A stretch of 64,000 nt of DNA. Source: CAZAPO01 sp044841755 (lineage in GTDB: Bacteria; Bacteroidota; Bacteroidia; Flavobacteriales; Flavobacteriaceae). Shown one piece after another: positions 41,378 through 50,676 of this stretch. How positions within the stretch are numbered: the first letter of the stretch is position 1; the number at the start of each line of letters is the position of its first letter. The translations under genes and the position numbers were made by a program. The stretch lies in NCBI GenBank assembly GCA_044841755.1, contig JAXOFM010000001.1, forward strand, positions 806,001 through 870,000, written 5' to 3'. Under the pieces are notes generated by a model. The model saw only the letters and a list, made by a program, of their open reading frames with translations, was not told the origin of the DNA and searched no databases.

Positions 41378-44119
41378 ATGAAACGTATAGCACTGCTACT
41401 ATTGTTATTCATTCAGGTTTCTTATGCTCAAGTAAAGTTAGAAGGTGTAGTAAAAGACTCTATTGGAAATGTATTGGAGCTGGCTAATGTTATTGCTATT
41501 AACCAAGAAAGCATGGCTCTAGAATCTTTTGCTATAACAAATGAGAAGGGATATTTCTTCTTAACGCTCGGTAAAAATGGAACATATGAGCTTCAGGTAA
41601 GCTATGTGGGGATGAAAAATTATGAAGAGATTATTAAAACAACCGAGAAGAACATTTCAAGAGACTTTATTCTGAAATCAGATAACAGTCTTGATGCGGT
41701 AGAGTTAACCTATGAGATGCCCGTAACGGTTCAAGGCGATACTTTAGTTTACAACGCAGATTCATTTAAAAATGGTGCGGAACGGAAACTTGAGGATGTT
41801 TTAGAAAAACTTCCTGGTGTAGAGATTAACGAGGATGGTCAGGTTGAGGTAGAAGGTAAAGTTGTGAACAAATTAATGGTTAATGGTAAAGATTTTTTTG
41901 ATGGTGATACCAAAATAGCAACTAAAAACATTCCTTCTAACGCCGTAGATAAAATACAAGTATTGCGTAATTATTCGGAGGTTGGTCAGTTAAGAAGTGT
42001 AACGAATAATCAAGATAACATTGCGTTAAATATAAAGTTAAAAGAAGGAAAAGAAAATTTTTGGTTTGGCAATGTTACTGCAGGAGGTGGATCGTCCCCA
42101 GATGAAACGCTCTACTTAGCACAGCCTAAACTTTTTTACTATAGTCCAAAATTCAGCTTAAATTTTATTGGAGACCTTAATAATACGGGAGAGATTGCAT
42201 TGAATCGGCGTGATATTAGGAATTTTGGTGGAGGTTTTGGTTTTCGTGCACCAAGTAGAAGTAGCGGGACCAATATAAATCTTGGAGATAACAGTTTAAA
42301 TTTTATAACAAGTCAGAATAATGCGCAAAGAGTTGAGAATAAGCTTGCAGCCACAAATTTTAGTTATTCTCCAAAGAAGTCACTAGATTTTAGTGGTTTT
42401 GCAATATTTAATGTAAGCCGTTTAAGGTCTAAAAGATTAAGTTTTAAAAGATATACCGATTCCGATCTTGGGATACCGGATGAATCTACCGATGAAACGA
42501 GTAGAGAAGCCTCCGATCAAGGAGTAGTAAAACTTAGCACCTCATTTAAACCTAATTTTAATAATCAGTTAGATTATGACATTATTGGGAGACTTTCAAA
42601 AGATAGTCAAGATCAAATTTTTTCGTCATCAGTGCTAGGCAATACCATCCAATTAGATGAGGTTACGCCATTTAGCATTAATCAAAGCTTAAACTATTAT
42701 TTTACACTTGACGAAAAAAATATTTTTGCCCTAGAAGCGCAACACTTAATTAAAGATGAGGATCCGTTTTATAATGCTTTATTACCTAATGACCCAAGTA
42801 ATAACAATGATCCAGATCCTCAAAACAGGGATGCCTTCGATACAACTGCGGAAGCATTAGGGCTTAATCAGGGATTGAATTTCTACGATCTTGGACAGAA
42901 TAGACGAATAAAATCGCATCAATTAGACGCGAAGCTTGACTATTATTATATCATTAATGCTAAAAGCAACTTGAATTTGACCTTAGGAACTATCTTAAGT
43001 ACACAAAAATTTAGGTCAGATTACTTTCAGTTTTTAGAAAATGGTTCAAGATTCGACCCAACACCAGCAATAAACGACGGTAAGGGGGAAAACAATACAG
43101 AATATAATTTTAGTGACATTTATTTAGGATTTCATTATAGGTTAAGAGCCGGGAAATTTACCATTACACCAGGGTTCTCTTTACATGCTTATGGTAATAA
43201 GAATGCACAGTTTAATGAAGAGTTCAAGGATAATTTCTTTAGAATATTACCTGATTTCGAAACCAGAATTCAAATCAAGAATAATGAAAGTCTAACTTTT
43301 AGGTACGAGATGCGTAATCAATTCACGGATGTAACTCGATTGGCTCAAGGTTTAGTATTAAACAATCTTAATAGTATACAGTTTGGTGAACCAGAATTGC
43401 AGAACGCCTTATCGCATAACGTTAGTCTTACATATGCTAGTTTTAATTTATTTAATTATACCAATGTTTTTGGTAGGGTTGCGTACTCAAAAAATATAGA
43501 TCAGATTAGAAGCTTAACCAATTTTGAAAATGTTATTACCACGAGCACATTTTTCAATTCGAGTTTTGCGGACGAAAATTTATCTGCTTTTACTAGAATT
43601 CAAAGAACTTTTGGTAAGATTCGAGCATCACTTAACTCTAGTTTTAACTACAGTAAGATAAATCAGTTTATTCAAAGCAGGCAATCTGTTAACGAAGGCT
43701 TCACTCAAAGCTATACTCCTAGTTTACGTACTAATTTTAAAGTAGCGCCTAATGTAAGTGTAAGTTATAGATATAGTGTTTCAAGAAATAATCAAGGAAC
43801 CAACAAAACAGTGTTTTATACAAACGCACCCTCAATAGATTTTGATGCCTATATATGGAACTCCCTTACTCTTAGAAGCGATTATAGCTATGTCGAACAA
43901 CGAAGAAGTGGCGCAGAGGCAGAATCGTTTCAAACCTGGAATGCTTCAATGGCATATAGAAAAAATAGAGACGCTAAATGGGAATATGAAATTAGGGCTA
44001 CAAACTTATTGGATATTGATTCTAGATTAAACAATAATGCCAATAATTTATTTGTTGCTTCTTCTGAAACATTTATACAACCGCGATTTGTGACTTTTAG
44101 AGCAATTTATACCCTTTAA
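41378..44119 (+). CDS. Outer-membrane TonB-receptor-like beta-barrel protein
   Basis: 913 residues from the ATG at 41378, which starts a proper signal peptide (MKRIALLLLLFIQVSYAQ). A longer frame from 41318 would bury it. A carboxypeptidase-regulatory-like domain (about 20-100) is followed by a plug-like region (NSLDAVELTYEMPVTVQGDT, LEDVLEKLPGVEINEDG) and a long barrel with many aromatic strands, ending PRFVTFRAIYTL. It is the usual partner of GLPGLI proteins. It may import peptides or another large substrate; no specific ligand is seen. Confidence 0.85.
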   Translation: MKRIALLLLLFIQVSYAQVKLEGVVKDSIGNVLELANVIAINQESMALESFAITNEKGYFFLTLGKNGTYELQVSYVGMKNYEEIIKTTEKNISRDFILKSDNSLDAVELTYEMPVTVQGDTLVYNADSFKNGAERKLEDVLEKLPGVEINEDGQVEVEGKVVNKLMVNGKDFFDGDTKIATKNIPSNAVDKIQVLRNYSEVGQLRSVTNNQDNIALNIKLKEGKENFWFGNVTAGGGSSPDETLYLAQPKLFYYSPKFSLNFIGDLNNTGEIALNRRDIRNFGGGFGFRAPSRSSGTNINLGDNSLNFITSQNNAQRVENKLAATNFSYSPKKSLDFSGFAIFNVSRLRSKRLSFKRYTDSDLGIPDESTDETSREASDQGVVKLSTSFKPNFNNQLDYDIIGRLSKDSQDQIFSSSVLGNTIQLDEVTPFSINQSLNYYFTLDEKNIFALEAQHLIKDEDPFYNALLPNDPSNNNDPDPQNRDAFDTTAEALGLNQGLNFYDLGQNRRIKSHQLDAKLDYYYIINAKSNLNLTLGTILSTQKFRSDYFQFLENGSRFDPTPAINDGKGENNTEYNFSDIYLGFHYRLRAGKFTITPGFSLHAYGNKNAQFNEEFKDNFFRILPDFETRIQIKNNESLTFRYEMRNQFTDVTRLAQGLVLNNLNSIQFGEPELQNALSHNVSLTYASFNLFNYTNVFGRVAYSKNIDQIRSLTNFENVITTSTFFNSSFADENLSAFTRIQRTFGKIRASLNSSFNYSKINQFIQSRQSVNEGFTQSYTPSLRTNFKVAPNVSVSYRYSVSRNNQGTNKTVFYTNAPSIDFDAYIWNSLTLRSDYSYVEQRRSGAEAESFQTWNASMAYRKNRDAKWEYEIRATNLLDIDSRLNNNANNLFVASSETFIQPRFVTFRAIYTL

Positions 44120-44156
44120 TAGATAAATAATATTTAACAGTTAAACTTGAAAACAT

Positions 44157-44840
44157 ATGATGAATAAAACAAAAGAAAAAAATCATGGTCTTAATGGTTT
44201 TTCGATTGATGAAATTGGAGATGCGCATTTGTTTACTGGTTTAGAAACACCTTTAAAACCGAATGCCTTTAGATTGACCAATAAAGAGAAAAAAGAAAAA
44301 ATTGCTATTCTCTTTGAAGAAATAATGGATACCCTTGGACTAGATCTTACTGATGACTCTTTGAGAGGAACTCCGGAAAGAGTTGCGAAAATGTATGTGG
44401 ACGAAATATTCTCAGGCTTAGACCCTAAGAATAAACCGAAGGTAGCATTGTTTGAAAATAAGTATCAATACAACCAAATGTTGGTTGAAAAAGACATTAC
44501 ATTTTATTCTAATTGCGAACATCATTTTGTACCTATAATAGGTAAAGCTCATATTGCCTATGTTTCTTCTGGTAAGGTTATTGGTTTATCAAAATTGAAC
44601 CGAATAGTTCAATATTATGCGCAAAGGCCACAAGTTCAAGAACGACTTACAAACCAAATAGCAATGGAGTTGAAAAATTTGCTGGATACTGAAGATATTG
44701 CTGTGGTAATAGATGCGAAGCATTTGTGTGTGTCGTCCAGGGGAATAAAGGATGATACGTCCAGAACCGTAACAACATATTACGGTGGAATATTTAACTC
44801 GGCGCAAAAAGTCGCAGAGTTTCAGAATTATTTAAAATAA
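44157..44840 (+). CDS. folE: GTP cyclohydrolase I
   Basis: 227 residues. Zinc and catalytic residues are present: SNCEHHFVPI (Cys and His) and AKHLCVSSRG (second Cys). The C-terminal block DDTSRTVTTYYGG is typical. The enzyme makes dihydroneopterin triphosphate for folate or pterins. Here it heads an operon with a small protein, glutathione peroxidase, TspO and an SRPBCC protein. That set belongs in many marine flavobacteria to the photolyase/cryptochrome stress cluster, so the product may feed a pterin cofactor rather than folate (inference). Confidence 0.94.
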   Translation: MMNKTKEKNHGLNGFSIDEIGDAHLFTGLETPLKPNAFRLTNKEKKEKIAILFEEIMDTLGLDLTDDSLRGTPERVAKMYVDEIFSGLDPKNKPKVALFENKYQYNQMLVEKDITFYSNCEHHFVPIIGKAHIAYVSSGKVIGLSKLNRIVQYYAQRPQVQERLTNQIAMELKNLLDTEDIAVVIDAKHLCVSSRGIKDDTSRTVTTYYGGIFNSAQKVAEFQNYLK

Positions 44841-44845
44841 GAATC

Positions 44846-45070
44846 ATGGATATTATTAAAATTGCTAAGGAATTTGAAAGAAGAGAGCACTCTTTTAAAA
44901 ATCCAATTGATAGAATTAGGGCATCACATGAAGTAAAAGAGATTATTTTAGTTTTAAGTGAAATATATGAGATGGGTCATGATCCTGTCATTATGGATTT
45001 AATTAAAAGATTAATGGCAACTAAAAAATCTATTGAAAGAAAATTAAGATATAAAAGACCAGTAGTATGA
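44846..45070 (+). CDS. Small helical protein in folE operon
   Basis: 74 residues, soluble, two or three helices, basic end (KSIERKLRYKRPVV). No family recognised. Its stop overlaps the glutathione peroxidase start (ATGA), so it is translated with it. Position in the folE-gpx-tspO operon is the only hint of function. Confidence 0.65.
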   Translation: MDIIKIAKEFERREHSFKNPIDRIRASHEVKEIILVLSEIYEMGHDPVIMDLIKRLMATKKSIERKLRYKRPVV

Positions 45071-45582
45071 TGTCATTATTTAAAACTAATAAGACCTTAA
45101 AGGATCCATTAAAAGAGTTTTACAGTATAGAAATTTTGAAATTAGATGGAAGTCCCTTAGACCTTAATGAGTTTAGAGGAAAATATATCCTAGTGGTAAA
45201 TGTAGCATCCGAATGTGGGTTTACCAATCAGTATGTTGGCCTAGAAAGATTGTATAAAACCTATCGAGATGAACTTATGGTTATAGGAGTTCCTTGTAAT
45301 CAATTCGGGAATCAGGAACCGGGAAATTCTATTCAAATTCAGAACTTTTGTGAAAAGAACTATGGAGTGACTTTTACTTTGACCGAAAAGATAAAGGTTA
45401 AAGGAAAAGAACAACATGAACTATATAAATGGCTAACAAAAAAAGAAATAAATGCAACTTTAGACTCTTCGGTTAAATGGAATTTTCAAAAATACCTATT
45501 GAATCCCAAGGGACAACTTGTAGATGTGTTTTATACAGCTACAAAACCAATGAGTTCTAAGATAACAAAGCATATTAAGTAA
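45067..45582 (+). CDS. Glutathione peroxidase family protein (Cys type)
   Basis: 171 residues. The peroxidatic Cys is in VASECGFTNQ (Cys50); CNQFGNQEPG and SSVKWNFQKYLL supply the Gln and Trp of the triad. A Cys replaces selenocysteine, as in bacteria that use thioredoxin as donor. It has no signal peptide and acts in the cytoplasm on hydroperoxides. It overlaps the preceding gene and is followed after 13 bases by tspO. Confidence 0.92.
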   Translation: MMSLFKTNKTLKDPLKEFYSIEILKLDGSPLDLNEFRGKYILVVNVASECGFTNQYVGLERLYKTYRDELMVIGVPCNQFGNQEPGNSIQIQNFCEKNYGVTFTLTEKIKVKGKEQHELYKWLTKKEINATLDSSVKWNFQKYLLNPKGQLVDVFYTATKPMSSKITKHIK

Positions 45583-45595
45583 TTGAAATATTTAA

Positions 45596-46063
45596 ATGAA
45601 AGGAGTTTGGGCCTTAATAGTAGTTTTTATTGTAATTAATTTTAGTGGACTAGCCATCGGTAATTGGTTAATGAATAACGGACCTAATACTTCATGGTAT
45701 CTTTCCTTAAATAAAGCTCCTTGGACGCCACCAGGATGGGTTTTCGGAGCAGCCTGGACAACTATAATGATTTGCTTTTCAATTTATTTAGCTTATCTCT
45801 TTAAGTTGCAATACTCAACTTTTGTTTTAGCTTTATTTCTAGTTGAATTCGTACTTAACGTTAGTTGGAATTATATCTTTTTTAATCAGCATCTAGTATT
45901 ATTTGCACTTATAGTTATTTTGTTATTAACTAGTTTGATCTTTTACTTGTTCTTCACCTTTAAAGCAAACGAGATGCTGCAATTTAGATGGTTGCTGTTA
46001 CCCTATATGTTATGGCTTTGTATAGCAACATCATTGAACTTATATGTGCTAGTACATAATTAA
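45596..46063 (+). CDS. tspO: TspO/MBR family tryptophan-rich sensory protein
   Basis: 155 residues with five membrane helices, Trp-rich, with APWTPPGWVFGAAWTTI as the family signature. TspO binds porphyrins and may degrade or export them in light and oxygen. Its position after folE and gpx and before an SRPBCC protein fits the light/oxidative stress cluster known from flavobacteria. Confidence 0.92.
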   Translation: MKGVWALIVVFIVINFSGLAIGNWLMNNGPNTSWYLSLNKAPWTPPGWVFGAAWTTIMICFSIYLAYLFKLQYSTFVLALFLVEFVLNVSWNYIFFNQHLVLFALIVILLLTSLIFYLFFTFKANEMLQFRWLLLPYMLWLCIATSLNLYVLVHN

Positions 46064-46064
46064 A

Positions 46065-46538
46065 ATGAAGCTTTTTACATTACATACTAAACAGTGCTTA
46101 CCAATATCATTGGATGAGGCTTGGGAGTTTCTTTCTAGTCCTGAAAATTTAAAAACTATAACGCCAGATTATATGGGTTTTGATATACAATCTGGAGCCG
46201 ATCGAGAAATGTATCCTGGGCAGATTATAGAGTACGTAGTTAAACCTTTACTCGGAATAAAGACCAAGTGGGTCACGGAGATCACTCATGTTGTGGACAA
46301 GCATTATTTTGTGGATGAACAGCGTTTTGGTCCTTATGCTTTATGGCACCATAAACATTTTTTAAAACCTATAACTAATGGGGTAGAAATGGAGGATATT
46401 ATTCATTATAAACTTCCTTTAGGAATTTTAGGCGAGATCGTTCAACCATGGTTAGTTAGACCAAAGCTTGAAGAAATATTTGATTATCGCAAAAAGAAAT
46501 TGATTGAGTTGTTTGGTGAGTATAAAGAGGCTAGGTAA
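46065..46538 (+). CDS. SRPBCC family protein
   Basis: 157 residues with the START-like beginning (CLPISLDEAWEFLSSPENLKTITP) and the usual end (IVQPWLVRPKLEEIFDYRKKKLIELFG). The fold has a large hydrophobic pocket for a lipid or cofactor. It starts one base after the tspO stop, completing the five-gene operon. In related clusters this protein is next to photolyases; none follows here. Confidence 0.88.
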   Translation: MKLFTLHTKQCLPISLDEAWEFLSSPENLKTITPDYMGFDIQSGADREMYPGQIIEYVVKPLLGIKTKWVTEITHVVDKHYFVDEQRFGPYALWHHKHFLKPITNGVEMEDIIHYKLPLGILGEIVQPWLVRPKLEEIFDYRKKKLIELFGEYKEAR

Positions 46539-46550
46539 TTCTAATCTATT

Positions 46551-46703
46551 TCAATTATTTTGTGAAACAGCGTAAAACTCTCCAAGAGTACCAACTCCTC
46601 CTCCTACAATTAGACCATACCAACCAAAACCAATGAATGCAAGAAAACCACAAAATAAGGTTAACGCTAATACTGTTTCTGTTTTTGAACTTTTAGCCTT
46701 CAT
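46551..46703 (-). CDS. Small single-helix membrane protein
   Basis: 50 residues read on the minus strand: basic start (MKAKSSKTETV), one long Gly-rich helix (about 11-41), short end (FYAVSQNN). No family recognised. It fills a 280-base gap between the SRPBCC and DUF2188 genes. The helix and good ATG support it, but confidence is limited by its size. Confidence 0.5.
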   Translation of the reverse strand: MKAKSSKTETVLALTLFCGFLAFIGFGWYGLIVGGGVGTLGEFYAVSQNN

Positions 46704-46818
46704 GTTTAAGCTTTAATGTATTACTGAAGTCACAAAATCCTTGTAACGATTTGAAAGTATATTTTACATAAAAACTTCTTTTAGAATTTGAGTATCTTAG
46801 AGATATACTATTTTTTAA

Positions 46819-47103
46819 ATGGCAAAAAGAGATAAATCTTGGTTACGTGTTTTAATAGAATTGCTAGAAGCTTTTTTTAATAGCTCCAGAGAAACCTCAC
46901 GACCAAGAACGTGGAATCAACATGTAGTACCTTATGAAGATGGTTGGGCAGTACGACGAGAAGGCAATAAACGTATAACTTCAAAACACCGAAAGCAAAG
47001 CACTGCGATAAGAAAGGCTAAAAGTTTAGCAAAAAAGCACAAAGCTCATTTAATTATTCATCGTAGTGATGGAACGATTAGAGACCGTATTGACTTTGAT
47101 TAA
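46819..47103 (+). CDS. DUF2188 domain protein
   Basis: 94 residues. The C-terminal 55 match DUF2188: VVPYEDGWAVRREGNKRITSKHRKQSTAIRKAKSLAKK, then LIIHRSDGTIRDRIDF. It is a small basic cytoplasmic domain of unknown role, often in stress loci. A TATCTTAG promoter-like box stands 30-40 bases upstream. It ends 27 bases before the convergent M81 peptidase gene. Confidence 0.88.
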   Translation: MAKRDKSWLRVLIELLEAFFNSSRETSRPRTWNQHVVPYEDGWAVRREGNKRITSKHRKQSTAIRKAKSLAKKHKAHLIIHRSDGTIRDRIDFD

Positions 47104-47129
47104 AAAAATATTGATTGAACGGCTTCTAT

Positions 47130-48686
47130 TTATCGATCTTCACCATAAACAGGAATCATTCTTGCACTTAAGTCTGGTTGTTCCATATCCTTATCTAACG
47201 GGAACATTGGTCTCTTTATGCGTTTGTAACCTAAGCGTTCAAGGTCTTGGTCAACTCCACCAGGAGTTAATGCCATGGTCCAATCAGCTCTCATATTGTA
47301 AAGTTCTGGCACCAAATATCCTATTTTAACAATAACAATATCTGTCTCTCTTGGGTCTAATCCTAGATTGGTGAAATCGCGCTCTCTATGGTAGGGTTTT
47401 CTCTTTTTAGTTACAATTACAGAAACGCTTCCTACTTGAACTACCACTTCTGTTTCAGCATGTTTGTCGCCATGTTCAATACTTTTCACAGTTCCAGATA
47501 ACAAGATAGGTGGAGCATACCTGTTATCTACAGCTGCTCCAACATTTGCTTCAACTTTCCCTCCAATACCAACTTCAATAGCTTTTTCAACCAACTCTGG
47601 TCCAGGAATGGAAGCATAAATAAGTGAAGGACCGTCGTCTGACTTAAACTCTTCCCGATTCAAAATTTCGTTAAGTGTCCAAGTAACATCACCAGCTCCT
47701 CCTGCAGTTGGGTTATCTCCCATATCACTAATAATATAAGGGAGCTTTTCACTTGCTAAAGCTCTATCCAGGCATTCGTCCAAAGACGCCACCGGAGCAA
47801 CAAATTCAAATTCATTTCTAGCGTCCCAAAAGCTTTGCGCCAAAGATTCTGCTGCGTTTGTCACTTGAGTTTCATTATCACCTGTAACCATAACTACTGC
47901 ATGATTTCTTGGTTCGTCTGCCCAAGCATATCCAACCCAAATTGCTGCATCTATTACTCCTTCCTGTTTTGTAGCAGGATTGACTTTAGCATATATGCTT
48001 TTTCCAGGATCAATTCTTGTGCTGGTTTTTTCTCCTGGCAGAAGAATTGGTAAAGGAACCCAAGCTTTATAAGGAGGCTTTCCTTTGCCGCTATTAAGTC
48101 TATCAATCAAATTGTCAACTGCTCGCTGTTTTGATTCCATAGCGTCTTCATGTGGAGCCATTCTATAACAAGTAATCAAATCTGTGTTTTGCGCTAATCT
48201 TTCAGATACATTTCCATGAAGATCCATACAAGTTGATATCATAGTTTCCGGACCAACTATTTTTCTAATTCTAATAATCAGATCTCCTTCAGGATCATCA
48301 ATTCCTTCAACGCTCATTGCGCCATGAATGTCAAAGAATAATCCATCGTATGGTAAGCTTGCTTTTAATCGGTCCAACGTTTTCTTTACAAGTGATTCGT
48401 ACGCTTCACGAGTAACAATTCCACCAGGTAAGGCATGTCCTTTTAATGTTGGGAACCATGTTGCTTTTTTAAAATATGTTGAATCTGAAAAGAAGGGATA
48501 TAAAGAAAATACATCATCATCAGTTTTTGCATGAAAAGCTGGTTCATGAGTTTTGGCAGGCGAAAAAGTACTTGATTCAATAGCAATACCTGCAATAGCT
48601 ATTCGTGGAAGTTCTTTTTCATTTGAAGAGCAACTTAGAAAGCAAATAATAAATAGAGAAGCAACTATGTTTTTCAGAAAGTTCAT
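47130..48686 (-). CDS. M81 family metallopeptidase (MlrC-like), lipoprotein
   Basis: 518 residues from the ATG at 48686, which gives a lipoprotein signal (LFIICFLSC); a longer frame to 48728 is less likely. DGLFFDIHGAMSVEG, MDLHGNVS and MAPHEDAMES hold the metal-binding His/Asp residues of M81 enzymes such as microcystinase MlrC. The C-terminal part is the MlrC C-domain. Here it is on the membrane or in the periplasm, and probably breaks a small cyclic peptide or related amide; the substrate is unknown. Confidence 0.9.
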   Translation of the reverse strand: MNFLKNIVASLFIICFLSCSSNEKELPRIAIAGIAIESSTFSPAKTHEPAFHAKTDDDVFSLYPFFSDSTYFKKATWFPTLKGHALPGGIVTREAYESLVKKTLDRLKASLPYDGLFFDIHGAMSVEGIDDPEGDLIIRIRKIVGPETMISTCMDLHGNVSERLAQNTDLITCYRMAPHEDAMESKQRAVDNLIDRLNSGKGKPPYKAWVPLPILLPGEKTSTRIDPGKSIYAKVNPATKQEGVIDAAIWVGYAWADEPRNHAVVMVTGDNETQVTNAAESLAQSFWDARNEFEFVAPVASLDECLDRALASEKLPYIISDMGDNPTAGGAGDVTWTLNEILNREEFKSDDGPSLIYASIPGPELVEKAIEVGIGGKVEANVGAAVDNRYAPPILLSGTVKSIEHGDKHAETEVVVQVGSVSVIVTKKRKPYHRERDFTNLGLDPRETDIVIVKIGYLVPELYNMRADWTMALTPGGVDQDLERLGYKRIKRPMFPLDKDMEQPDLSARMIPVYGEDR

Positions 48687-48752
48687 ACCAAGGATTTTAT
48701 AATTGGAATTACGTGATGTAAAGTACAAATTTTTAAAAGGACAGATTTTCAG

Positions 48753-48760
48753 TATCTTTA
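48753..48760 (+). promoter_or_regulatory. TATCTTTA promoter box of the SnoaL-like gene
   Basis: Same TATCTTTA variant as in the DUF6090 modules, 23 bases before the ATG at 48784. It shows that this box is also used outside the cassette array. Confidence 0.5.
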
Positions 48761-48783
48761 AGAAACACTAAAACCACCTAATC

Positions 48784-49275
48784 ATGAAAAAAGTAATTTT
48801 TGTATTCATGTCCCTAATCGTAATGTCATGTAATAATACTGCGGATAAAACTGTTGAAGAAGTTGAGCCATCTAACAGTGATAGAGTTATGGCAATATAT
48901 GATGCCTTTGCCATTGGAGACATTGATACGGTTCTAGCAAATTTCACTGAAGATATTAATTGGAACGAAGCTGAAAACTATATTTATGCAGATGGCAATC
49001 CTTATATTGGAAAAACGGCTGTTCTAGAAGGAGTGTTTGGACGTGTAGGAGCAGAATGGGAGTATTGGAATCTAGCCAACACCCAGTTTGCAAATGTTGA
49101 AGATGACAAAGTATTGGTAACCGGACGTTATCAAGCGAAGCATAAAACAACTGGAAAATTAATAGATGCACAATTTGCACATCTTTGGACTATGAAAGAT
49201 ACCTTGGCATCATCATTTCAACAATATGCAGATACTAAACAAGTAGCTGAAGCAATTATCTCTGATGAAGAATAA
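48784..49275 (+). CDS. SnoaL/NTF2-like lipoprotein
   Basis: 163 residues with a lipobox (LIVMSC). The mature protein starts MAIYDAFAIGDIDTVLANFTEDINWNEAEN, the SnoaL/NTF2-like cone-shaped fold start, and ends with a strand pair (GRYQAKHKTTGKLIDAQFAHLWTMKD). Such proteins may be polyketide cyclases, dehydratases or just binding proteins. No partner is evident here. Confidence 0.85.
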   Translation: MKKVIFVFMSLIVMSCNNTADKTVEEVEPSNSDRVMAIYDAFAIGDIDTVLANFTEDINWNEAENYIYADGNPYIGKTAVLEGVFGRVGAEWEYWNLANTQFANVEDDKVLVTGRYQAKHKTTGKLIDAQFAHLWTMKDTLASSFQQYADTKQVAEAIISDEE

Positions 49276-49307
49276 CAAAGGCCTTTTAGAAAGGGTGAAA
49301 GCAGAAA

Positions 49308-50537
49308 TTAAGTAAGAGCAATTTGAAGTCCTTCAATTAATTGGTCTATTTCATCTTTACTTGTATAGTGCACAAATGATAACCTTAGTACTCCAGGATC
49401 TAGTTCAATATTCATGTCAATTAAAGGTCTCACAGCATAAAAATCTCCATATCCAGGCATGAGCTTATGCTTGACCAATGCCTTATAGACTTCTTTTATG
49501 CTTTTGCGTTTTGGTATAATAGCTACAATAGGAAGACGATTATCAGTTGTTTCAGGCCCTACAATTTGCATATCTTCTCTGGATCTTAAAAACTCTAGTA
49601 ATGGTTCTAGTAATTCTGTTTCATGTACTCTAAACAACTTTCTTAATACATCATTCTTTTTATTAGGAGTTGTGGTTTGGTTAAAGTGATGCTCATAAAG
49701 CGCATCAAAGTAATCAATTACCCCATTAACAGATGCTATTTGAGCATGATCTGGTCCTGCAGGAGTAAACATACTTCTTGTAACTCCTTCCTTAAAATAA
49801 TGAGATTGATTACTCATTTTGCTCATCAAAGAATCTTTTATATACATCAAACCTAAATGAGGGCCAAAGGTTTTGTATAGTGAGAACATATAGATGTCAA
49901 CTTGCAAATCCTTTAAATCAGGGAATCCGTGAGGAGCATATCCTACTCCGTCTACCACAGATAAAGCTCCAGACGCCTTTGCTAAAGCACTAATTTCTTT
50001 AACGGGGTTGATGTGGCCAATGACATTGGAACAATGAGGGTAAGCTATCATTTTTGTTCGATCTGAAATAAGAGTTTTCAGTTTTTCAATAGACAAAATA
50101 CCTGTTTTACCATCAACATGCCATTCAATTATTTTGACACCTCGGTTTTCTAAACGTCTCCAAGCTCCAGCATTAGCCTCGTGATCTTGACAAGAAACAA
50201 TAATTTCATCTCCGTTTTCCCATATTGGACGCAATGCGTTTGCTAGTACATATACATTTTGAGTGGTTGACGGACCAAAATGAACTTCTTTAGCATCAAC
50301 GTTTAAATAAGAAGCCATTCTACTATAGGCATCATCCATCAATTTACCAGCATGTAAAGAAGCAGGATAAGGGTAATAAGGTTGCACCTTATTTTTCATA
50401 TAAAAATCAGTCAATCTATTAATGAATTGGATGCAAGGATAAGAACCTCCAGCATTTTCAAAAAAAGCCCAACCTTTTAGTGATTTTTCTTGGAATGCAG
50501 GAAATTGAGAACGCACAAAATCTAGATCTAATGTCAT
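49308..50537 (-). CDS. Class V aminotransferase family PLP enzyme (cysteine desulfurase-like)
   Basis: 409 residues. The PLP lysine is in FSLYKTFGPHLG; FENAGGSYPC, HFGPSTTQNVYVLANAL, DHEANAGAWRRLE and SVVDGVGYAPHG are the usual cofactor and substrate motifs of the SufS/CsdA-like group. No Cys-loop for persulfide is obvious. It may act on a selenocysteine, cysteine or other amino acid; substrate unknown. It is divergent from the L-serine dehydratase gene. Confidence 0.87.
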   Translation of the reverse strand: MTLDLDFVRSQFPAFQEKSLKGWAFFENAGGSYPCIQFINRLTDFYMKNKVQPYYPYPASLHAGKLMDDAYSRMASYLNVDAKEVHFGPSTTQNVYVLANALRPIWENGDEIIVSCQDHEANAGAWRRLENRGVKIIEWHVDGKTGILSIEKLKTLISDRTKMIAYPHCSNVIGHINPVKEISALAKASGALSVVDGVGYAPHGFPDLKDLQVDIYMFSLYKTFGPHLGLMYIKDSLMSKMSNQSHYFKEGVTRSMFTPAGPDHAQIASVNGVIDYFDALYEHHFNQTTTPNKKNDVLRKLFRVHETELLEPLLEFLRSREDMQIVGPETTDNRLPIVAIIPKRKSIKEVYKALVKHKLMPGYGDFYAVRPLIDMNIELDPGVLRLSFVHYTSKDEIDQLIEGLQIALT

Positions 50538-50627
50538 ATTTAAGAGAATATATATTCAAAATAATTTAGACCTAAAAGGTAAGAATTAGAAAAGAATTAA
50601 GGAAAATCAGTTCAAAGAGATATTCTG

Positions 50628-50635
50628 TATCTTTA
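50628..50635 (+). promoter_or_regulatory. TATCTTTA promoter box of the L-serine dehydratase gene
   Basis: TATCTTTA 41 bases before the GTG start at 50677. Confidence 0.45.
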
Positions 50636-50676
50636 AAGAACTTAAAATTGATTGAAAAACAATTTCTTAAAGAAAA

